Shown here: in pieces, positions 12,933 to 25,381 of the stretch
How the letters are laid out: the number at the start of each line of letters is the position of its first letter
Position numbering within the stretch: the first letter of the stretch is position 1
Assembly: GCA_036874045.1 (NCBI GenBank)
Contig: CM072336.1
Span: 21,589,501 to 21,653,500, forward strand
DNA length: 64,000 bases
Direction: 5' to 3'
Origin: Cymodocea nodosa
Lineage: Eukaryota > Streptophyta > Magnoliopsida > Alismatales > Cymodoceaceae
Position numbers and translations under genes: made by a program
The notes under the pieces: model-generated
What the model was told of the DNA's origin: nothing
Databases searched by the model: none
What the model saw: the letters and a program-made list of their open reading frames with translations, nothing else

Positions 12933-15900
12933 ATGGATTCGAGCCGGAGGGCGGTGGACGCGTATTGGAGGTCGCGGATGATCGAGGGGGTTACATCTGA
13001 CGAGGACAAGGTCGCGCCGGTGTATAAGCTGGAGGAGATCTGTGAGCTCCTCAGGACCTCGGATGCTGGGGTCGTCAAGGAGGTTGCGGATTATGTGTTT
13101 AAGAGGATCGACCATAAGAGTCCTATTGTCAAGCAGAAGGTGAGGTGGCGACTATGTGTGTGTGTGTGTGTGGGGAGGGGGGGGGGGGTTGGTTTGTGGT
13201 TGTGCTGCTTGTGGATTCTTTGGGTTGTATATAGTGTTGGTTGTGTCCGTGGGATCGGATTTTGCGTAAAAATTTCGTGTTTTTCGGTTTTGTTATCGGT
13301 AGGTGATGCGTTTGTGTTGTAGGGTCTTTGGATTTACCGGTACTTCTTTGGAATAAGGATTTTTAGTGATTCTTACCCTCATTTGTGTCTTTAGCTTCAG
13401 TTGGAAATGTAATTTGCATCTGCAATCCTGTTAGTTAACAGTTTGTTTATTTGATCGTGCACGTATGGAGTATGGTTTTCTTAGGTCTTATGGTGATAAG
13501 ATTTTATGATTTATTCTCTGTTACGAACTTTGGAGATTTCTTTTGCTGCTGCGTGCTAGTTTAATACCGTACTGGTAGCATTTTATAATTTTTTTGTCAT
13601 GAGAGGCTTTTCATGCTAATATGTGCTGGCGTTTGTTGAACTTGAAGGCCTTACGGCTGATCAAGTATGCAGTGGGGAAATCTGGTGTGGATTTCAGAAG
13701 GGAAGTGCATAGGCATTCATCTGTTATTCGTGAGCTTTTTCATTACAGGGGATATCCTGATCAACTTAAAGGTGATGCTTTGAACAAAGCTGTACGTGAG
13801 ACTGCCCATGAGGCGCTATCTTGTATTTTTGCTGCAGATGACAACTCATCATCTTCCACAGAAGGTATAAGCAACAGAATTCAAGGTTTTGGCAATAAAA
13901 ATTATGAGATGCCGGTGCAGGAAAAAAAATCTTTTCTTAGTGAAGTGGTGGACATTGGTAGGGCTTCTATTGAACAAGGATTGAGCTCGATAACATCAGC
14001 TCATTCATGGAAGAGTGATAGTGGCAATTATAGGAGACCAAACTTGAGGCGGTCTCTTACAAATGAAAGAGATGTACATGCACGAGATAGATATGAAGGA
14101 AATAGCAATAGCAACACATGGGGTTCATCTGCTCTATCTAGTAGTGCAACAGGGCGATGGAACAATGATTCAACAGAGAGTGCAGTGGCGGTGGCAACAA
14201 ATGGTAGTGCTGGTCAGAGTCATTCTGAAAGTAAGAGTCGTGAAGAGCGGCTATTAGAAACAATTGTTACTTCTGGAGGTGTGAGGTTGCAACCCACTCG
14301 TGATGCCATTCGGACTTTTCTCTCAGAGGCATCTAAGCTGAACCAGTTGTCCATGTGTCATGCTATTGAATCAAAGCTCCAGTCCAATTTATGGCAGGCA
14401 TGCTTTTGGTTTCATTCTATTTCTGTCAAAAATCTTTTCCTGTAACACAGCTCGTATTTCTTTGTCTTTTTTGTGTTTTCAAACAAACCATCATTATCAC
14501 ATGAAAGAGATGGTTCTAGTCAAATTAAAGGCTAAACTGCGTACACAAGATTCACACCAATATGGAGTTTGAGTAGTGTCCAATTGTATATATCCGTGCC
14601 TCTAATATTTGGAGAAGTTTCCTCGAATCAATTTTAAAAATAAGACCTTATGCCAAGGCTTGCCCTTAGACGGTTCTATTCTTATGTGTTGATAAAAAAT
14701 ACACAAGCAAGTTGCTGCTTCTAGCTTCTACAAACATCATCTCGTAAATGCTTTTTGAATTTTATGCTACAGTTACCATATATGCTAAAATGTTGTTACG
14801 TGCGCTATTCCTTGTGATTTTTAACATTTCTGGATTCTCATATTTAAAACTAAGACTTCTTTTATAAAATGAAGAAATATAAAACTTCTTAACTGTGATC
14901 ATGTTTGAAAATGATTTATTATCTATATGCTACTGCTAAATGCCAAAGTCTCTGAAAAAATGAACTGTTACCATATGGTCCATACTACATGATTTTATAG
15001 AACTTTGTTTTTTGTTTTCTCCTTAGTTCAGTTGTCTTTGCCTATGCAGGTGCGCATGAAGGCTATGTGTGTGCTAGAATCAATATTAAGGAAAAAGGAT
15101 GATGAGAAACTTTCCATCATTCAATCTTATTTTAGTGAAAACAGAGATCACATAGTAAAATGCTCAAATTCTCCCCAAGTTTCTTTGAGAGAAAGGGCAA
15201 ACAAGGTAGTTCAATTTCCTCTTTGTAAGTCATCCATTGGTTTGGTTAATTTTTGGAAGTCCTGCTTGATTAAATTTTCTTGCTTAAACATTAGTGCAAG
15301 TAATTATGTTATACTGCATACCAGTTATTTTGGTCCTTTTCGAGGGAAGATCAGAATTCCTCCACCCAGAGAATTTCTAGAATGCTAACAAAAATGTCAG
15401 CAGCCTTTATTTCCTCTACAATTATTCTTGCCCTTATTATCTTTTTTGTATTTTTTATACTATTCTTCTCTAACTACGCATGTTAAAGCAGAAAACAAAA
15501 CTATCTTTGTACCCAAAAGAGTGATGTAATTTAAAATAAATCTTCATTCTGGCTGCTAAAAGAAGTGTTATAATTAGTCAATAATTAAGAATTACATAAC
15601 CTTGGATTGGTCTAATTAGCTGTTTTCCTCTTTAGCTGTCCTGTATTTGGATTTTTGGATTTGCTTTGATCAATTAGGATTTCACATGAATGGTGTTGTT
15701 AAAGGTAACACGTTTTGTCATGAGAAATTTTATGATTCAGAAAATGAATATAATCTTGAGTTATTCTGAAAAAGGAATATGTTCTAATGTCTTTTATCTT
15801 CACATTTTGCATGTTCATGAAAATGTGAACCTTTATCATAGATCTTTGCTTTATTTGGCATGCCCTGTGATTGAAGTTAGTTGCAATGACTTGTTGAGCT

Positions 15901-17223
15901 TTCTTTTGTCAATTGGCACTGCTTTGATTTATGATTTTGGACTGTACATATTATGCCTGTCAAAAATCATTTTTTTGGGAAAATCTGAGTGGATGGCTGG
16001 AGATCATTGCTTGTATTAATCAAAAAAAGCTGAGCAAGGTCTTTTAAGAACTCAAGCTAACTTGAAAAATATTGATCCTTGGAAAATACTCCTCCATATG
16101 CAGGTCTTTAACCTTTTAGAAGGGGAAACTACCTCTAGTGCAACCAGCCATCCAGGAGAGTCATCCACTGAAAAGAATGTTCAACCGGCTGTTCCATTGC
16201 CAGATCTAATAGATACTGGCTTTTCTGATGAAAGTGGAAATGAATCTTTACAAAATACTACTTCACAAAATCCCACAGATGTCGTATCAACCAGTTCTCT
16301 GGTTGATCTTTTTGGTGATGAGCCTAGCAGTGGTGCAGAGCCTATCTTGAGTAAAAATGAGGGTGATCCATTTGCCGATGTCTCATTTCACACAAGTGAC
16401 GATGGAAAGCACATTGATGGTGTATTTTCAGGATTGGCAATTGATGATAGAAAACCCAATATTGAAACGAGTAAGGCCACCAGTGACCACACACCTGAGT
16501 TATTGGACATGTTTGGTTCTGAACCAGAGTCCGTTTCAGTTAAATCTACTCCTGGGAAGGTGGAAATGCATGATCTCATGTCCGATTTAACAACCAGTGG
16601 AGTTTCTACGGAAAACAGACAACCAAGTGGGGCTTCTGTAGAGGCAATTTTTGGACCCACAACCACCTTTAACAAAGTTGATGAACATCCCGCTGGTAAT
16701 GTGTTTCCTAGTGGCGTTTCTAGTCATCAAACGATTGGCATTAGCCCCAATATACAGTTTCCCATGGGTGCTCTGCAGTATACTATTCCTCCAAATATGA
16801 CGTTCAATCAAAATCTTGCCACCCAGACAATGAATTTCGGTCCCACGGGCAATTTCATTACTCAGCAGCAGTCATTGCGTCAAAATCTCCAAGGTGTGAA
16901 TTCTGGGACTTCTCATGTTGCGGATGGGAGTTACTCCTTACCAATGCCTGATGTATTCCACACATCATCAAGTACTACCACATTTCAACATACAACGATG
17001 AGCAGCCGCCCGAAGAAAGAGGAGACAAAAGCATTCGATTTCATCTCGGTATTTGATTAAATATTTGATTCAATGGAATATTTGAGGCACACTTCTCCAA
17101 AGATTCAATGATACTAGATGTAACTGTTTCGTATGGTAATTGATTGATTCTATCTCTAAGCCCATCCTCTTGCTGATGCAGGATCACCTCTCTTCTGCTC
17201 GCAATGCAAAAAGACTCCTTTGA
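12933..17223 (+). CDS. MTV1: MTV1/tepsin-like ENTH-VHS domain trafficking adaptor, 5 exons
   Basis: Exons: 12933-13139, 13648-14397, 15050-15205, 16104-17048 and 17182-17223, joining in frame to 699 aa (Arabidopsis MTV1 is about 690 aa). Residues 1 to about 130 form the ENTH/VHS-type helical domain (AVDAYWRSRMIEGVTSDEDK, YKLEEICELLR, SPIVKQKALRLIKYAVGKSG, GDALNKAVRETAHEA). A second helical block is WQVRMKAMCVLESILRKKDD. The long C-terminal tail is disordered and has acidic-hydrophobic motifs (LVDLFGDEPS, LLDMFGSEP) and the end KAFDFISDHLSSARNAKRLL, like the adaptor-binding peptides of tepsin. MTV1 acts at the trans-Golgi network in clathrin-dependent traffic of vacuolar cargo; the same role is inferred here. 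The last exon encodes only 13 residues; without it the frame would stop after FISVFD. The start is the first Met, which opens directly into the domain. Intron 2 appears to use a GC donor at 14398. Confidence 0.92.
13154..13188 (+). repeat. (TG)n tract followed by a G run at the start of MTV1 intron 1
   Basis: About nine TG units are followed by a run of mostly G. This begins only ~14 bases after the 5' splice site of intron 1. It is a simple repeat likely to vary in length, and the G run could fold into a quadruplex-like structure in the pre-mRNA (inference). Confidence 0.8.
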
Positions 17224-19500
17224 AGATTACCTGTATACGAAACAAGAGCTCTACGTTGGAGACCACTCAAAATCACTGAAACTTCCCAAACCATTCTTTT
17301 GGAATAATGGTATTTATTTCTCAGATCATATGCTTCAAACCTGACGCATCCAGTTTCATCTTAATGGTCCTGCATTTTTTTTTTTTTTACAGTTGTGTAA
17401 GAACTACAATTGATCGGGAGATAAGCCAGCTTTACACCCAAGTCTCAATGTCATATATGACTTCTATTTTTGGTTTTCGTGATTCAACCTTTTGCATGTA
17501 CAAGGTTTTTACTGGAGAAGCTTTTCCTTCGCACTTTTCTATCCCTGATTTAAAATCCTAATGAGCTAATGATGTGTACTTTTTCGTATGATTGCAATTT
17601 TGTTGGCTACAAATTGGTACCACTGGTACTTGGAATTGTATACGATTTTACTTTTATATTGGAGTGAGTTTGTGAATGATGTAGATAGCTGACAAAGTTG
17701 ATGATGCGCGCAGAAGAATTGTATTACCCATAATTACTTACCTGGATTGTTAAGTTGCGTTGGTATAAATATAGTTCTTAAATCTTTAACATTTTCAAAA
17801 AAAGTTAAAAATTTACTTTAGTTTTCTCCAATGTTATCATTTAATGAATCCATCAGAATTATTTCCCTGAAAGTTGAAACGATCAATTTTGTCGTTCATA
17901 TGACAGAAAAGATACCTGTGCTACCATGGTACTACTAAAGACTTGGGCATAATCACTTGTTAATAACTTAGAATCAATTCTATTTGATTCTTCTCAAGAA
18001 CATGTTTACATCTTAACAATGGATTCTGATTATAAATAATCAATTCTTTAAAACAAGTAAAATAGACAAAGTATTTCATGTAAATAACACATTTTTTAGG
18101 CATATTTCCTTTTCACATTTTCTTCCTTATCTCTCTTGTTTTTCCCTCTTTCATATTTTTGTCTTTTTTCGATCTTTTTTTTCTCCCATGTTTATATGTT
18201 CTCTATATTTTCTCTTTCAAGTATATATATATATGAAAATTGTTTACCAATTGTTGATCCAATTCATCTCCTCTCCCCTTCCCAAGTATCAATTTAAGTT
18301 CCCAAGCGGTCAAATCATGTGTCGGCTTATTTAGTATCTCTATATCTAGGAAAAACATCAAATATGGTTATTATTGGGCACAAAAAGGTTAACCATTAAC
18401 TCAACTTAAAATTATAGGTATTAAATGGGTGAGGCCATCGCAGTCCGACTTAGCCTGATTTTTTAAATCAGGCCAGGTCGAACTATAACTTGTTAACAAA
18501 TTAGCCCACAATCTAGGCCAGGGGAAGAAGGTTGAAATAATGGTTTAAAAAAAAAAAAAAAAAAGGAAATGGAAAGAAGTGATGGAAAAATCTATAAATA
18601 AAAAAGAATATTTGAATTTTTTTTACAACTTATATTCATTTAATCTTCTCTATTTATTTCACAAAATACAAAATTAATCTTTTAAGTTTCAACTTTTAAA
18701 TTTCTTTAACTCTCTAAGTCAAGTTCCGAATGTTGAAATAATTATTGAACGTTGAACCGTTGAACACTTAAACGTTGCATTTTTTTGTATTTTTTAAAAA
18801 ACGATTTGTCGGTCGGGTCATTTAATTATTTATTAACAGTTGAACGTTGGTTGATTGAGATTTGAATATTTTACTACCACCGAACAGTCAAACGTTGGAA
18901 CTTGAAAATCGATTTTTTTTTTAATCTTCGGATGGAAGATCGTTGCTTTTCAAGTTTTGACTAACAATCGGACGGAACAAAGTCACGGAGGAAACCGAGA
19001 AATAAGGATATTAATTGCGTTTTTTTATTTTACTTTTATTTTTTATTTTAATATGAAAATATAATTAAAAAATATATTAATAAAAAACTTCAATCGAATT
19101 GAAGTTATTTTGGTCAAACTTCGGTTTGACCGAAATTTTTATATTAAATATACAAAAAAATTTTGATCCATTAGCACCTATACTTAGATGCAGAAATCCA
19201 TATATCTAAAAAACTTTAGCATAATTCTGAAAGCAATATTACAAGACTGATAACATTAAAAAAACACATAACAAAAATAAGGAGCATAAAATTTTGGAAA
19301 ATTCTATAATACTCATGATGTCTCTTACAAAAAAATAGTTTTTGGTATATGCAAGTATCCATTTTCAAATTTAAATCTTATCATGATCAAGATTCAAAGA
19401 ATTAATATCTAACAAAATTGAATATATCCTTGAGATACCATAGATTCTCCTTGGAATTTTATCCAGACAGAAAAATATGGACTGTGCTGTTATGTAATTT
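17224..19500. other. AT-rich intergenic DNA downstream of MTV1-like gene
   Basis: The first ~400 bases probably hold the 3' UTR of the upstream gene. The rest has no open frame of note. It includes a pure A18 run at 18547-18564, a 9-bp-stem inverted repeat at 18453-18473 and several loosely repeated 'GTTGAACGTT' words around 18.74-18.90 kb. No mobile element could be assigned. Confidence 0.5.
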
Positions 19501-20900
19501 TCCCTAAGCTAGCCATGAGTGACGAAAGTCCATGGAGACCCTTCAAAAAAACCACCATGATCCTCCTGCTGGGAATGTTCACAATGTTCAACAGAACGCA
19601 AGTTTAGGAACAAGAAGCAACAAGCGAGGTAGAGAAGGCTGGAGGAGCCATCACAGTGGATGCAGAGTTGTAAGAGTGGAAGATCCCTTTTCGGATGTGA
19701 TCTCGGCGTTTCTGGTAAGCATTCTTCCATGCACACCATGCTTTAGAGAGTAGAGACGTATCTGTCTATCCACGTTTTGTGTTCTATGAAGTTCCGTTAT
19801 CTTCTCGGAGGCAAGCTGGATATCTGTGGAACCAGAGTTTTTCTCGTTCTTGTTTCTGCAGAATCACCCGAGAGGAAAATTATAAGAGCTTCATGCAAGC
19901 ATCACGTTCATGAACAAGTTCTAAGTTAACAGTTAGTGGTAGTTCAACTGGTCATTTTTTGCACCACCAAAAATTTGGGGAGAGGTAAATCAACCATTCC
20001 AGCTTACCACCTGCTTAGGGAGGTTCCAGAACACCTCCATCGACTGCAGCTTGGAATTGGAGAACTGGGGACCCGGCATTTCAGCAGCTGACAGGTATGA
20101 ATGCATCCTTTTGTATGGCCCTGTTGTATTTCAGAGCTTCTTGGAGTTTTGGTTCTGGGACATCCTTTTAACCCTGGCACGCCTGCCCTTCCATTTTGGC
20201 ACGCCCATGTTATCTGTCGCTCTTTCAATTTTCCATACATGATGATCGGCAGCATGCTTGCCCTTGGGGCACTTGTTTCCAAAGGGTAGGAGGTTCTTAT
20301 TCATGGAGACTGGGATTCAGATGAGATCACCAATGGTGATTCCTTTCCAACCTATCCATAGTTTCATCATATATGCTATATTTAGCATGAGAACTCTACC
20401 AATCTGATAAAAAACTGTTGCATACCTGCAGGCTCTGTCGCTGTTACTCTTGCATGGGAATTTGGCCATGGTGTTGTCCTCCCTAAAAAATTGCCTATCT
20501 TCAGTGCATGGTGTTGTCATCCGATGATTGCAATGTGTGCATTCTTAGTTGCATATGGATGGTTATGGGACTCTTGGAGTGAATCATCCCAAGTGAAATC
20601 TTCCCACTGGAGACAACATCAACAGGACAGAGTAGGGTATGGTGGCTTCTGTGTCAATCACAATGCTTCCTTGCTTCACTGCGGCAAATGCACAATGCTT
20701 CCTTGCTTCATTGTGCCACTTGAAATGGGGTGTCTTAGTTCTCCTTGTCTGTCTGTGATAATTTGTGTCCACCTTCTTCGTCCACCCAGAAGCAAGTCCC
20801 AATTGAGGAGATATCTCAACTCGGGGTAAAACACTGATATTGGAAGAGAATCGTCCATACAGAACCTGAATATAAAACATGGACAACCAAAATTTTACAG
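19500..20900. other. Moderately GC-rich patch of unknown nature (possible non-coding transcript or decayed gene)
   Basis: Base composition rises compared with both flanks and looks gene-like, yet all six frames are broken into pieces under ~115 codons and none is recognisable. A 21-22-base unit (ACAATGCTTCCTTGCTTCA...) occurs twice with a 30-base period near 20,661 and 20,691. It lies just downstream of the CRM-domain gene, so it could be an extended 3' region of that transcript, a long non-coding RNA or a decayed gene. Confidence 0.3.
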
Positions 20901-21258
20901 GTATAAATCCAGTAGAATATGGTTGTCCTTGTAATCAAATTACTCAAGAGGTTTTTGACTAATAAACAATTTTATCCAACATTCTTAAATGTATCAATGT
21001 TGTTTACAGCTTATTTTCTGCATATGGAAAAATTTTAGATTACTACCTACTCTAAATATCTACGGGGTCAGAAAAAATCCATCCTTATCTAAGCTAAAGA
21101 ATATATGACATTTACTAAATCTGATCAGCCATGGTCAGGTGAATTTCAACTACATTAACAATGTGATCACAACATAAGCATGCTCTGCTGTAACCAAATC
21201 CAATTCTAACTGTAATGTGAAGACGAGTAATTCTAAACTCTGAAGGGCTGACAATGCA

Positions 21259-24200
21259 TCAGGTTAACAATTTTGCCAGTTCATCTACTTTTAAATTCCC
21301 ATGTTGAACAACAGGAGAAAGCCCATCTTCAAAATTGTCCTTGCTCTGATTTTTCTGTCTCCTCTTGTTACTTGATACCCTTTCAGGGGATTCCAATGAT
21401 TCCACCTTGACATCCTGACGACCATTTTCTTCATTATACAATTCAGCAACCTTCTTTTTTGTCTGCTTCTTTACATGATGCTTGAAGATAGGTCCAGATG
21501 GTGCTGTCTTTGCAAGAGTGACCACTCTTTGATAGACAATGTCAGCATCCAAGGCAGTCTCTTCCAGAATAATTGCAGATCCATTTTCAGTAGCTAGCTT
21601 CAAAAGAAGCATGACTTTATCCAAATAAGGTTTTTGAAGTATGTCATTTTGACACTGGAAGTTTTCTTTTTGTGGTATACCATCAGAGAAATCAGTTCTC
21701 TGCTCATCCCTTAATGTAGTAGGGAACATGTCAAAACCTGGCTTGCATGAACCTGCACCAACTGATTCAGCCTGAATATTGGATCCATTTTCATTTATTA
21801 GAAAATCACCTTCAATAGGCACTTCAGGACATCCTGTATCACCTGAATTCACTTCAGATTCAAATTCTGCCGCATCTCCATCAGCTCCATTATTGAAATT
21901 TTCATTGTGGATATCAACATAATTGGGCATTGAATAAGAAGCACTGAGTAACAGATGCTTAGTTTCGTTGTCAGATTCTTCCTTGGTTTCCTTAATATTT
22001 TCTTCCAATACAGGATTTTCTGCAGTTGCTTTAAGAGAATCATTCCTGCTTATAGATTGAGATTCTACTGAACTTTGATGATTGTCTGAGGCATCAATAG
22101 AATCAAGTGAAGTTCCTGAAGACAAGTTTCCAGCAGGTTTAGGTGGTTGAAGAGAGCAACTCCAGTCCTTTCCTCTCCACATGAGTATATGCTCAAACTC
22201 AAATGAGATGAGCACGCATGGAACTAAGTCCTGCAAGCATTACAATGATTGGTTTACCATTATAACAAACAGAATCAAGATGAAAATTACTTGGGAGTTT
22301 GGATAAATGTTCCCCAACTTTTACAACTAGTTTATCATATATTTAACTCATGAAGAGAAAAATTTCAGACAAACCTTGAGTTTGGCACCTATTTTGCGGC
22401 AATCACTTTTATTCAGTCCTTTACAGTTTACACGAACTAATTCACATTCTTGAAATGCTTCTTTGACATCATTAACCAGATTGATATAGACACCATTTTT
22501 TGCTGTTTTTGTAAACAATACCATAAAAAATCAATTAATCAACTTGCTGCATATTAATAGAACCCACCAGAATGCATGGATAAGGATAAACTTTTAACAA
22601 GGCACAAACTGATGTATGAATATGTGCTAGCTGTAGAAATTAAAGAAAAATGAACAAAAGAAGGTTTAAAAAGTTGCATGCATACCAAGCTTGCATATTG
22701 GAAGCAGTTGACGACCTTTTTTACGCATCTCAGTTACTTCTTCCAGTGTTAGTCCTTCAGGAACTTGTGGAACCAATTTTGGATAAATTGGAGGTGAAGG
22801 CTTCCAAAGCATGAGTGGGAATTTGGGGCGTGTCTTATAATTGTAATTACGACCACGAAATAAAAATATCACACCACCTCTACTATAAATAACCTTCCCT
22901 CCAGTTTTCTCCTGTACCAGAGAAAAGGAGGATTTTCTCAAATGGTAACGAAAGAATAATCTTGATATGGCATTTATAAAAAAACTAATGTACAAAACAT
23001 AATGAATTCCATGCTTTAGATATTAATAAGAGAAGACATAAAGCATGATCTGAATATATAGAAAAAAAGGATTCAAGTAATCAACCCCATATGGTAGGAT
23101 TATGGCACAGGTTGTTGTTGTTGTCTACCTCATTGTTTCTCTGCTTAGTGCTTAGTATTCTGTGTGAGTCCACAAGCTTCATCTAAAACTATGAAATAAT
23201 GAGCCCATGAAAAAGTGCAGGAGCACTTGTCAACTTGAGAAAAGCAAGATACAGACCAATCAATAAAGGGTGTATATTTGGAAAACAGAAAGCACAAAAG
23301 GTTGATAATTTTTGTGAAATACTTCTGTTATCACTATATTTTGTTTTTATTCTTTTTATGACCATCATAAAAGGTTCATTATTTTTTGCGACGTTGATAA
23401 CCAATATGCTTCCCTCTTTCATTCTTGAAAAGGTTTTCAATCATTCCTTGTTTATTCTATTCGTTCGTATTTTTATTTTTGGCAAATACCCTAAAATAAA
23501 ATTTCATACTTGGTATTTGTTACAATATTTAATAGACTGCAATTTCAGATAAAAATAAAATATAATGTATGTACCATATTGAATGAAGTATATCCAGCAT
23601 ACCAGAATATCATGTATTTTATTTTGAAAATTAAAAAAAATCATGTACATTAACAATGATAAACTGCAATACGAGTTCCTGTTAGTGACTACAAATTGCT
23701 GAACCTGAGTCTTAGTATAAAAGAGCAACATCAATGTAAACTATGCATACAGTTCAGGAAAAGAAAGAAAAAACAACTGTTGATGTATTTCGAAGATACA
23801 CACCTCTAACTGTCGCCGGACATTATCCATATCAACTGTACAGACACCTTTGCACTTAATTTTGCAAACTCTTCTTCGCTTCCAATGAGCATGTATATTA
23901 TCCAACATATTGTGTGTTAAACCATCTCGACCTGGAAGAGACCTTAATGTTAGTTTAATAAATGGAGCACATGCAGTGCATTTGCCACACCCTGATGCAC
24001 CTTATGGAAGTATTGATGTGCACAATTTTATAAATAAAAATAGATCTTTGCAAGGTTTGTCATGTATAATTCAATATAGTCCTTAGTTACCATTCATTTA
24101 TCATTGCCATGTTACCGAGAAGATTAAGCCTATTCTATTCTTCTCAGTTTATCAATTTCAATATACCACTGTGAACAGTAAGACACTAATGAGATCATAC

Positions 24201-25340
24201 AGCTTCTCTAGATTATGTACGCATCGGCTTCTGTTAGGTACCCCCACTTTGAATTTTTTGAATTTGATAGTAAATTTGAAAATTCAACCTTTAGGTAAGA
24301 GAAAAAGGTGCTGCAGTTTCTATACGGTAAGATTTTAATTTCTTACATGACACGAACTTTACATGCTAATAATTGAATGCGGAATAAATGCGAAGAATCT
24401 ATAAAATTGCAGTAAAATTTTGATAACCTTAAAAAGCTCGATTGAAATAACAATTGCAATTGCAAAATTACCAACCTATATTCATCTGCCTTTTGGTCTT
24501 CATGCATGCCTGAACCAAATCCTTCACCTCCTCCTCCGTCAAATCCTCCCCCAACACCTCCTCCCTCGATTTAGCATGATATTTCGGCCCTGAGCCAGCC
24601 AAGAACGGTCCTGGATTCTGAACGGGCTTCACCCCCTTCTTCCCAGGCGGCGGCAACTTGAACGAATCAAACTCGGGCAACTTCTTCTTACTCGGCGGCA
24701 ACGGGGCCCTCCCCGTCCACGGCCTTGGCATCGTACTCGGTCCGAACGGCAAGTAAGGCGGCTCGCGGAGCCCCAAAGGTTTCACCTTTGGCGTCTCCGT
24801 GTAACTATACTGGAACTCGAACGGGGCATTCTCCAATCTGTAGGAAATCCCATGCTCCCCGACTCTCAGCGCCGACTCCTCCCCCACATCCCTCACCCTC
24901 ACCGGCTTACGCTGGAACCTCTTCACGGGCCGAAACGCCGGGTGCGAAAGATCCGAACTTTTGGGATTCCTGGTGGCCCCCCCCAGGGACTGGCGCGAAG
25001 GGCGGGGTCCTTCGGGGTCTAGAGGGGGTTTGGAGTATTTGGACTTCTTGCCGGCGATGGAGGGGGCGGAGGGGGCGGAAGGGGTACCCTGCGATCTGAA
25101 CCCGGGTACTGGCGGGTCGGAGGCGGGGGAGACATCGGTGAGGCGGTCGGCGACGTCGTACAGGCGGTGGCGGCGGAGGTCCTGCTCGATTTGCTGCTGC
25201 TCGCGGCGGCGGCGGAGGAAGGGCTCGGCGTTGGCGTTGTTCCAGCGGGAGAAGCGGAGCTCGGTGGCGGGGCGGGAGTTGGATGGCGTTAGCGCCGGAG
25301 CTGAGTAGAAGATGGGGAAGGAAGTGAGGAGCTCCATCAT
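21259..25340 (-). CDS. CAF1-like: CRS2-associated factor (CRM-domain group II intron splicing factor, plastid), 5 exons
   Basis: Minus-strand exons in transcript order: 25340-24476, 23931-23804, 22911-22686, 22502-22375 and 22230-21259. They join in frame to 772 aa, longer than the ~610-700 aa of known CAF1/CAF2. CAF proteins bind the peptidyl-tRNA-hydrolase-like CRS2 and promote splicing of subsets of chloroplast group II introns. Sequence support: conserved plant block [19 protein letters not shown] and [20 protein letters not shown]; first CRM domain ([60 protein letters not shown]); second CRM domain ([55 protein letters not shown]). An acidic, low-complexity tail of ~300 residues follows. 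The Ser/Pro/Arg-rich N-terminus fits a plastid transit peptide (inferred). Two adjacent ATGs (25340, 25337) could start it. The length and tail favour CAF1 over CAF2, not decisively. Exon 1 is much more GC-rich than later exons. Confidence 0.92.
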
Positions 25341-25343
25341 TTG

Positions 25344-25365
25344 GTCGAGAGAGAGAGAGAGAGAG
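25344..25365 (-). repeat. (GA/CT)n tract in the leader of the CAF-like gene
   Basis: Nearly perfect GA dinucleotides (CT on the gene strand) lie immediately upstream of the two start codons. In plants such pyrimidine-rich tracts often lie at the core promoter or 5' UTR ('Y patch'). Confidence 0.75.
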
Positions 25366-25374
25366 GAGGGGAAA

Positions 25375-25381
25375 TATTATA
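25375..25381 (-). promoter_or_regulatory. Possible TATA-like element of the CAF-like gene
   Basis: The gene strand reads GATATAATATTT here, about 35 bases before the first ATG, with the CT-rich tract between. If used, transcription would start inside that tract and leave a very short leader. Position and composition are the only support. Confidence 0.3.

Noticed and set aside
18453..18473. 9-bp-stem inverted repeat as a terminator or small-RNA precursor
   Set aside because: It is isolated in intergenic AT-rich DNA, too short for a plant miRNA precursor, and rho-type hairpin terminators do not apply to nuclear genes.
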